A stretch of DNA of 7,485 nucleotides from an uncultured Collinsella sp. (lineage in GTDB: Bacteria; Actinomycetota; Coriobacteriia; Coriobacteriales; Coriobacteriaceae). Below are positions 3,468 to 7,485 of the stretch, piece by piece. Below the pieces are notes generated by a model, which worked only from the letters and a program-made list of their open reading frames with translations, did not search any database and had not been told where the DNA came from. Numbering within the stretch: position 1 is the first letter of the stretch; each line of letters begins with the position of its first letter. The DNA lies in NCBI GenBank assembly GCA_900757505.1, contig CAAEOE010000069.1:1-7485 (forward strand), read 5' to 3'. The translations under genes were made by a program, and so were the position numbers.

Positions 3468-4448
3468 TTAACCTTCGGGGGGGGGGTATCTCCTAGGGGT
3501 ACTCTTCTCCGAGGCCAGTCAGTCATCGAGTACGTCCTGATCATCGCCGTCATCGGCCTGGTCATCGTGTTCGCGGGACCCGGCGTGGCGGGAGCCATCC
3601 GCAACCAGTTCAACCTGGTCGGCAACACGGTGAACAGCGGGACGACAGGCGGCGTCGAGGGCGGCGGCGCGTCCGGCGGAGGCTCCACAGGCGCCGATTC
3701 CGCGACCGTCCAGGCGGCCATCGCCAAGGACGCGAAGGACTGGACGCTCGATGAGCAGAAGGCCGTGGCAGAGGACATCGCCGCGAAGGGCGAGGCGTCG
3801 CCTGCGTACGCCAAGGCGAAGGCCGCCATGGATGCCGGCACCAAGTTCTCGATGAAGCTGACGGACGGCAAAACGCTCGAGTACAAGATTATCGGCATCA
3901 ACCATGACGACTTGGCCGACGGTTCGGGCAAGGCCGGCCTGACGTTCCTCACCACCTCGACGGGGATCATGTCCACCGTGAACGCGACCGACACCAACGC
4001 CGGCGGTTGGGAGAAGTCGGAGCTTCGTGCGAAGATGAACTCCGGTGAGATCTGGAACCTCATGCCATCCGATTTCCAGTCCAAGGTGAAATCCGTAAAG
4101 AAGCTCACGAACAACGTCGGCGGCGGCGAGGAGAACAAGGACGCCGCCGTGACGGCTACCTCCGACAAGCTGTTCCTGCTCAGCTACTCCGAGATCGTCC
4201 CCACCTCCAACTGGGCATCCAGGTATCCCTGGACCTCCTCCGAGGGCACCCGGTACGAGGCATTCAAGGGCAAGGTGAAGTATAACAATACGGGCAACGA
4301 ATCCCTGAAGATTGGCTACGGTTGGTGGGAGCGCTCGGTGTATCCGTATGGCCCTGACAACTTCCTCAATGTCAACAGCAGCGGCCGTCCGTCGGACTAC
4401 TACATCGCGACGTACTCGCTTTGCATCTGCCCCGCCTGGTGCTTCTAA
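3456..4448 (+). CDS. Flp-type prepilin fused to a variable WWxRS/DUF6273-like domain (330 aa), phase-variable
   Basis: The frame starts at the second ATG of ATGCATG (3456). This is the only start in frame with the pilin at the present poly-G length of 10. Residues 1-20 form a basic prepilin leader ending in Gly. Residues 21-49 are QSVIEYVLIIAVIGLVIV and onward: Gly|Gln cleavage, Glu at +5, Tyr at +6 and a hydrophobic helix, the signature of Flp/Tad pilins processed by a TadV-like peptidase. A Gly/Ser-rich linker (about 60-83) and a charged helical region (84-128) follow. Then comes a C-terminal domain (about 129-330) with GGWEKSELRAKMN (183-195), SDKLFLLSYSEI (236-247), WWERS (290-294), NFLNVNSSG (302-310) and PAWCF at the end. 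This is like DUF6273 domains, which have a C-type-lectin-like fold. Usual Flp pilins have fewer than 80 residues, so this is a pilin-anchored display protein. It ends 22 bases before a strong terminator and so appears monocistronic. Confidence 0.85.
   Translation: MQRQLTFGGGVSPRGTLLRGQSVIEYVLIIAVIGLVIVFAGPGVAGAIRNQFNLVGNTVNSGTTGGVEGGGASGGGSTGADSATVQAAIAKDAKDWTLDEQKAVAEDIAAKGEASPAYAKAKAAMDAGTKFSMKLTDGKTLEYKIIGINHDDLADGSGKAGLTFLTTSTGIMSTVNATDTNAGGWEKSELRAKMNSGEIWNLMPSDFQSKVKSVKKLTNNVGGGEENKDAAVTATSDKLFLLSYSEIVPTSNWASRYPWTSSEGTRYEAFKGKVKYNNTGNESLKIGYGWWERSVYPYGPDNFLNVNSSGRPSDYYIATYSLCICPAWCF
3477..3486 (+). repeat. Poly-G tract of 10 between start codons and pilin (copy A)
   Basis: Ten consecutive G's lie seven codons after the second ATG. 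With 10 G's the ATG at 3456 reads through into the pilin. The ATG at 3452, which has the better ribosome-site spacing (eight bases after AAGGGAG versus twelve), reaches a TAG at 3494 after 14 codons. With 9 or 12 G's the first ATG would be in frame, and with 8 or 11 neither would. No ATG, GTG or TTG lies in frame between the tract and the cleavage site, so expression depends on tract length. Long G runs are well-known slippage sites in other bacteria. Confidence 0.8.
4312..4445 (+). other. Candidate variable region at the pilin C-terminus (DGR-like)
   Basis: The last about 45 codons encode GYGWWERS, NFLNVNSSG and DYYIATYSLCICPAWCF. A run of codons ending in C or T (GAC TAC TAC ATC ... TAC ... 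CTT TGC) occurs where related domains, as I recall them, carry Asn-rich template-like residues. Adenine mutagenesis of AAC/AAT codons would give exactly such NNC/NNT codons. A GC-rich stretch (about 4426-4442) precedes the stop, and a stable hairpin lies 23 bases after it, as is common beside DGR variable repeats. No template repeat or reverse transcriptase is in the window, so this is inference. Confidence 0.4.
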
Positions 4449-4470
4449 CCTGTCTTCCAGCTTGTCTAGC

Positions 4471-4506
4471 GAAAAGCCTGCGCAACCATGCGCGGGCTTT
4501 TCTTTT
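4471..4506 (+). terminator. Strong terminator after the pilin gene
   Basis: GAAAAGCCTGCGCA (4471-4484) pairs with TGCGCGGGCTTTTC (4489-4502) through 14 base pairs, one of them G-U, around an ACCA loop. It is followed by TTTT. The A-rich 5' side means the minus strand also shows a T-rich tail (GAAAAG read in reverse), so it may work in both directions. Confidence 0.85.
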
Positions 4507-4831
4507 GGCAAGTGTACGAACGGCTTGAGGCTCGTGGCACAAGTAGTCGGTTTGAGGAGAAACGGGGTCATACAGCGGCTTTCAGAGCGCCTGCCGCACT
4601 CCCCCGCCATTACCTCTGCTGTGTCCTCGTATAGAGCCCATCCTACTTGGCATTTGGGGTTCAGGGCGTATACGGTGGGTGGATAATGGACTAATCTCGA
4701 TGATAGGGTTGACGGGAGCAACCATGGCGATGTGCGAGGTCGCAGTCAAGTCCGACTCCCCGGAAAGCGATTCGAGGGACTGGAAAAATATAAGGAATGC
4801 CAGCCTCTTCGATTCAGTCGAGCGCAACGTG
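4507..4831. other. Intergenic region between pilin A and the 718-aa gene; nothing convincing
   Basis: Frames crossing this stretch on either strand lack good ribosome sites and overlap the pilin or the 718-aa gene extensively. A plus-strand frame beginning at an ATG near 4700 (MIGLTGATMAMCEVAVKSDS...) runs into the opposite gene. I see no convincing terminator for the minus-strand 718-aa gene. The sequence may contain decayed coding DNA, but I cannot assign it. Confidence 0.4.
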
Positions 4832-6988
4832 CTAAGCCGTCGGTTTCTCCTCGGCATCCCGCTCGAACTTGACAAGGGCGTCGGATATCTGTCTGCTGGT
4901 GGGAAGCGCGAAGCGCTTTCTGCGTGACACGATCTCATCGAACATCGGGACAAGGAACGCGCGGACCTTCGCCTCTTGGAACTGCGAGGAGAGCGTCTCC
5001 TCCATTAGCGCCTTGAACTCTTCCGGCTTTACGCCGTCTAGGACGGCAAGCAGCTCATCCATCTCTCGTCCGTCGAGCAGGTACTCGACCGCCATGCACG
5101 ACACCATGGCGTTGAAGTACCGCCCAAAAGACGCGCTGTCGCCCTCGAACAGTATCCCGCTGACTACTCCCGCGGCCGCTGTGCCGACCGTTCCGCCGAC
5201 CATGCCGCCCGCGAGACCGACGATGGTCCCCACGCCGGGCGACACCGCCGTGCCGGCCGCGGCACCGACCTTAGCCGCCGCGACTCCTGCCGCGGTGGCG
5301 CCGGAGATTCCCCCGGCGACCGAGGTGGCTAGGCATGCCATGTTCTGGGCGTACTGGGCGCCGCTTGCCTTGCCCTGGAAGAGCTTGTAGGTCTCGGGGA
5401 CTGAGAACACGGCGAGGGTCACCGCTGCCGAGACGGCGTTGCCCCTTAGCATTTTCGCAAGCTGCTTGGAGGCGGCTGCTCCGCTTATGGCGGTCTTGCC
5501 CGTAAGGGCGCGCAGGCCGTTGACGATTGTGGCGGACGCCTTGAATCCGAGCCCGCCGACCACTGCCTGGCTGGGCGCCATCAAAGCGTTGGAAAGCCCC
5601 GTTCTGGAGAGCTGCGAGACGACCATGTGCTGGGCAAAGGACAGGCCGAACACCTGGACGCCGGCAGCGATGCCCGCCTGGACGGCTCCATTGATGTCCC
5701 TGGTCTCCCTGTACGCCATGAACGTCGTCGCCAGAAACGACAGGCCGAATGCGCAGGAGCATGTGACCGCGCCGGTCGCGGCGTCATACTTCAGCGATTC
5801 CGCCGTTCCCGGCTTGGCGAGGTTCACCGCCTGGTCGTATGTGAGCTTGCCTTTGCGGACGATCTTCTCGGCGTCCTTGGGGTCGCTGACGCCGGGGACC
5901 TTGCCTTGGCTAATCTTCTTCTCGAAACCGCGGAGCACCTGCTGGTACTGGTCTTTCGGGACTTCGAGCTGCATCGGCGTGCCGTCTTTCGCAAGGTAGC
6001 GATACTGATGGCTGCTCGAATCGAAGCATGCCTCGAGGGAGCCGCGCGCCGTCTTGTAGTACTTGGTCTGGATCAGAACGCCGTCGACGCTTCGGTCGGC
6101 TCCGTTCTTCGCGTTGTCCCTTCCCAGAATCTCGGCCTGGTGGCCCTGGAGCCTGTCGATGATGTTGTTAGCTTCCTCGGCAAGCTCTCCGTGGCCCGCA
6201 GGGTTGTTGACCGCGGCCCGCTGCTCTACGAAGACCTCCCCGTTGCTGTTGATGGCTGCCGCCGCCGCGACTGCCGCGGCTTTGACCGCCGTATCGTCCG
6301 CCGTGGCAAGCTCGCTGTCGATACCGGCGGCGCGGCCCTCCTCGAGGCCGCGGAGCGCCTGGCAGCGGGATACGAACTGGCTCCGGCACGCTTCGTCGAC
6401 GGTGAGCGCGAGGTTGCTTTCGCCGTCGGAGGCGAAGGAGCCGGGTTCGAAGTACGCCCACTCGAAGTAGAAGAGGCGGGACTGCCTCTTTTCCTTCCCC
6501 GGGACGGCGAACGCGTCGGCGTCCGCCTTGATGTAGACGCCCTTTTCGGTCATGGCGATGCCGCTGGGCCTGAGGTCGAACTCGGCGTCGGCCCAGACGA
6601 CGGTCTGCTCCCTCGGTATCGGGAAGGCTGACTTCACCTTGGCGGCATTGGCTTCCGTCAACGGGAGAGGAGACTCCTGGAATGAACCGAGTAACTCCTG
6701 TGCGCGGGTGGCCTCAATCGCCCTCAGGGCTTCCTGTACCTTGGGTGCGTACTCCGCCTTCTCCGCATCAAGTCTTTCGGCCTCTTTTTCGTCGAGGGCG
6801 GCCTTCGCGCCGCCCGCCGCCCCTGCGACCGCCGCGCCCGCCGTTGTCGCCGCGTCCACGATCGCAGCGCCTGCCGCTGCCGCCACCCCAGATGCCCCCT
6901 CGGCAATCCTGGCCGTCGCCTCGCCGGCAGCCTTAGTGGCCCTCTGAATCTCCTGCAGCGGGTCGAAGCCTTTGTCGAATATGCTCAT
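4832..6988 (-). CDS. Large protein with candidate PD-(D/E)xK-like nuclease core and glycine-zipper hydrophobic C-terminal half (718 aa)
   Basis: The minus-strand ATG at 6988 follows AAGGAA by six bases, and the frame ends in TAG at 4832. Residues 1-65 are an Ala/Gly-rich region after an amphipathic start (FDKGFDPLQEIQRATKAAGE), and 66-100 is a charged helix. Residues 101-200 look globular (VVWADAEFDLRPSGIAMTEK, FYFEWAYFEPGSF). The best-defined block is 264-325: GHGELAEEANNIID, then GRDNAKNGADRSVDG, then IQTKYY. Its order of Glu (268/271), Asp (298 or 302) and Gln-x-Lys (307-309) matches PD-(D/E)xK-type nucleases with a QxK variant. I recall similar 'G.DN.KNG.DR.V.G..IQTKY' blocks in uncharacterised large proteins of other bacteria, unverified. 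Residues 405-460 and 550-614 are hydrophobic and rich in G-x-x-x-G, giving glycine-zipper membrane segments. The last 100 residues are soluble and charged. It stands alone on its strand between the two pilin copies. A toxin, defence or membrane-remodelling role is conceivable but unproven. Confidence 0.8.
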   Translation of the reverse strand: MSIFDKGFDPLQEIQRATKAAGEATARIAEGASGVAAAAGAAIVDAATTAGAAVAGAAGGAKAALDEKEAERLDAEKAEYAPKVQEALRAIEATRAQELLGSFQESPLPLTEANAAKVKSAFPIPREQTVVWADAEFDLRPSGIAMTEKGVYIKADADAFAVPGKEKRQSRLFYFEWAYFEPGSFASDGESNLALTVDEACRSQFVSRCQALRGLEEGRAAGIDSELATADDTAVKAAAVAAAAAINSNGEVFVEQRAAVNNPAGHGELAEEANNIIDRLQGHQAEILGRDNAKNGADRSVDGVLIQTKYYKTARGSLEACFDSSSHQYRYLAKDGTPMQLEVPKDQYQQVLRGFEKKISQGKVPGVSDPKDAEKIVRKGKLTYDQAVNLAKPGTAESLKYDAATGAVTCSCAFGLSFLATTFMAYRETRDINGAVQAGIAAGVQVFGLSFAQHMVVSQLSRTGLSNALMAPSQAVVGGLGFKASATIVNGLRALTGKTAISGAAASKQLAKMLRGNAVSAAVTLAVFSVPETYKLFQGKASGAQYAQNMACLATSVAGGISGATAAGVAAAKVGAAAGTAVSPGVGTIVGLAGGMVGGTVGTAAAGVVSGILFEGDSASFGRYFNAMVSCMAVEYLLDGREMDELLAVLDGVKPEEFKALMEETLSSQFQEAKVRAFLVPMFDEIVSRRKRFALPTSRQISDALVKFERDAEEKPTA

Positions 6989-7247
6989 GGACGATTCCTT
7001 CTCGTGGGCGAACAGACAGTTCGAATCGCGTTGTTTCTGATACGAGCGCCATTATAGCTTTGCTTTTTTATGCCTTTGGTTCAGTTGCCAAACCCGGCGC
7101 GGGAAACTCGAGCAAGATTGTCAAACATCGGGCGGTACAAGGGGGCGCCCACAATCGCCTCTATATCGACAAGGTGCACCCGTGCGAGGGCTTCGAGAGG
7201 GCAATTGACTGCATTCAAGACACTCGGTTTTCTCCCCTACCGTCATC
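6989..7247. other. Region upstream of the 718-aa gene and of pilin copy B
   Basis: This stretch contains the promoter of the minus-strand gene (separate entry). A plus-strand frame from about 7060 (LFYAFGSVAKPGAGNSSKIV..., RLYIDKVHPCEGFERAIDC) has no ribosome site and runs into the repeat, so it is probably a remnant or chance. A TTGACT at 7205-7210 could be the -35 of a promoter for copy B, but the site 17 bases downstream (TTTTCT) is a poor -10. Confidence 0.4.
7052..7057 (-). promoter_or_regulatory. -10 element of the 718-aa gene promoter
   Basis: The minus strand carries a perfect TATAAT (plus-strand 7052-7057), about 64 bases upstream of the ATG. It lies next to an A-rich stretch (minus-strand AAAAAAG just upstream). 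No good -35 match is found at 16-18 bases, so activity may rely on the A-tract or an activator. Confidence 0.5.
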
Positions 7248-7335
7248 GTTGCCGCTGCGGCAAGCCCAGCGCAACCTTTTGGAATAGTCCTACGCTCAAG
7301 CCGTTTCTATTCACCCTGAGCGAAGGGAGCTGTAT

Positions 7336-7485
7336 ATGCATGCAGCGGCAATTAACCTTCGGGGGGGGAGGTATCTCCTAGGAATACCCGCCTCCGAGGG
7401 CAGTCAATCATCGAGTACGTCCTGATCATCGCGATTATCGGCCTGGTCATCGTGTTCGCGGGACCCGGCGTGGCGGGAGCCATCC
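7336..7485 (+). CDS. 5' end of a second Flp-type prepilin gene, currently out of frame (phase OFF), partial
   Basis: The pilin helix is read from CAG at 7401: QSIIEYVLIIAIIGLVIVFA, with Glu +5 and Tyr +6 after a Gly. It is nearly identical to copy A, with V-to-I changes. The two start codons are ATG at 7336 (six bases after AAGGGAG) and ATG at 7340. Between CTTC and TATC there are 8 G's, A and GG (11 bases, against 10 in copy A). In this state the first ATG runs to a TGA at 7423 and the second to a TAG at 7379. The pilin frame itself is closed by TAA at 7353, with no start after it. The gene therefore needs a change of tract length, or ribosomal/transcriptional slippage, to be expressed. Its C-terminal domain is outside the window. 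An assembly error in the homopolymer is possible. Confidence 0.75.
7361..7371 (+). repeat. Interrupted poly-G tract (8 G, A, GG) of copy B
   Basis: Eight G's, one A and two G's replace the uninterrupted ten G's of copy A. The A shortens the pure run and may reduce slippage. The net length differs by one base from copy A, which changes which start codon is in frame with the pilin. Confidence 0.8.

Larger units (their letters stand above)
3361..3600 (+). repeat. Pilin leader/N-terminus module, copy A (direct repeat)
   Basis: From GTTGCCGCTGCGGCAAG onward this segment aligns with 7248-7485. The strongest identity runs through the start-codon region and poly-G (from ATATGCATGCAGCGG on, 35 bases identical), through CCTGAGCGAAGGGAG, and over the last 49 bases of the pilin helix, which are identical. 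Between these blocks the copies differ at scattered positions. The conservation extends through untranslated sequence, so it is not explained by protein constraint alone. Confidence 0.9.
7248..7485 (+). repeat. Pilin leader/N-terminus module, copy B (direct repeat, cut by window end)
   Basis: This is the second copy of the module at 3361-3600, in the same orientation. It keeps the leader pairing arms TTGCCGCTGC (7249-7258) and GCAGCGGCAA (7342-7351), the CCCT/AGGG pair over the ribosome site (7314-7327), the ATGCATG double start and the G tract. The repeat still matches copy A at the window edge, so its true end lies outside. Confidence 0.9.

Noticed and set aside
2704..3471. 255-codon plus-strand frame, and 212-codon minus-strand frame over the same area
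   Set aside because: Both cross a strong terminator or the better-supported 97-aa gene, have low-complexity Arg/Ser/Pro composition and lack ribosome sites.
3361..3600. Insertion sequence or transposon end as explanation for the direct repeats
   Set aside because: The repeats encode a pilin start and leader, have no terminal inverted repeats, and no transposase lies between them.
3519..4721. 400-codon open frame on the minus strand opposite the pilin gene
   Set aside because: It is antisense to a well-supported prepilin gene, its composition mirrors the GC-rich codon third positions of that gene, and it lacks a ribosome site or recognisable motif.
5627..6631. 334-codon plus-strand frame opposite the 718-aa gene
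   Set aside because: It is a shadow of the GC-rich minus-strand gene, with Arg/Leu/Val-heavy composition and no ribosome site.
1..7485. CRISPR array, tRNA or rRNA gene
   Set aside because: No regularly spaced repeats and no cloverleaf or rRNA-like sequence were seen on either strand.

Overview
The window looks like an accessory (mobile or recently rearranged) region from a high-GC Gram-positive gut-type bacterium. A coriobacterial actinobacterium is my best guess: there are strong GGAGG-type ribosome sites, GC-rich codons in the larger genes, a Flp/Tad-type prepilin, a holin-like small toxin and many short membrane proteins. This assignment is inference, because no rRNA or housekeeping gene is present.

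Layout. At 1-542 (+) lie the 3' end of an unrecognised gene and a tightly coupled small membrane-anchored protein, followed by a cluster of hairpins including a 15-bp perfect inverted repeat (586-621). At 645-980 (+) is a 5'-truncated remnant of a DnaQ-like (DEDDh) 3'-5' exonuclease. At 993-1965 (-) are three small membrane-protein genes, one of only 37 codons. At 2065-2398 (+) is a small holin-like toxin candidate whose ribosome site is enclosed in a hairpin, typical of type I toxins, with a terminator before it and a hairpin after it. Positions 2421-2840 hold gene fragments, an inverted repeat and a strong terminator. At 2992-3285 (-) is a small conserved-looking protein.

The most interesting part is 3361-7485. 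It contains two copies of a ~240-bp module made of a structured leader, two overlapping start codons in different frames (ATGCATG), a poly-G tract, and the leader peptide plus N-terminal helix of a Flp-type pilin. Copy A (3456-4448) is a complete 330-aa prepilin fused to a C-terminal domain with a WWxRS...NVNSxG...YYxAxYS...PAxC signature. This resembles the DUF6273/C-type-lectin-like variable domains that diversity-generating retroelements (DGRs) can target. In copy A the 10-G tract puts the second ATG in frame with the pilin. In copy B (7336 to the window end) the equivalent 11-nt tract puts neither ATG in frame, so copy B reads as OFF. This suggests phase-variable pilins with a potentially hypervariable displayed domain. 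Between the copies, on the opposite strand, is a 718-aa protein with a candidate nuclease core (E...D...QTK) and a glycine-zipper-rich hydrophobic C-terminal half.

How the parts may work together (inference): slippage in poly-G would switch pilins on or off, the leader structure would modulate initiation, the C-terminal domain would provide diversity, and recombination between the 240-bp repeats could swap pilin tails or delete the 3.9 kb between them. No reverse transcriptase, template repeat, prepilin peptidase or Tad ATPase is inside this window.
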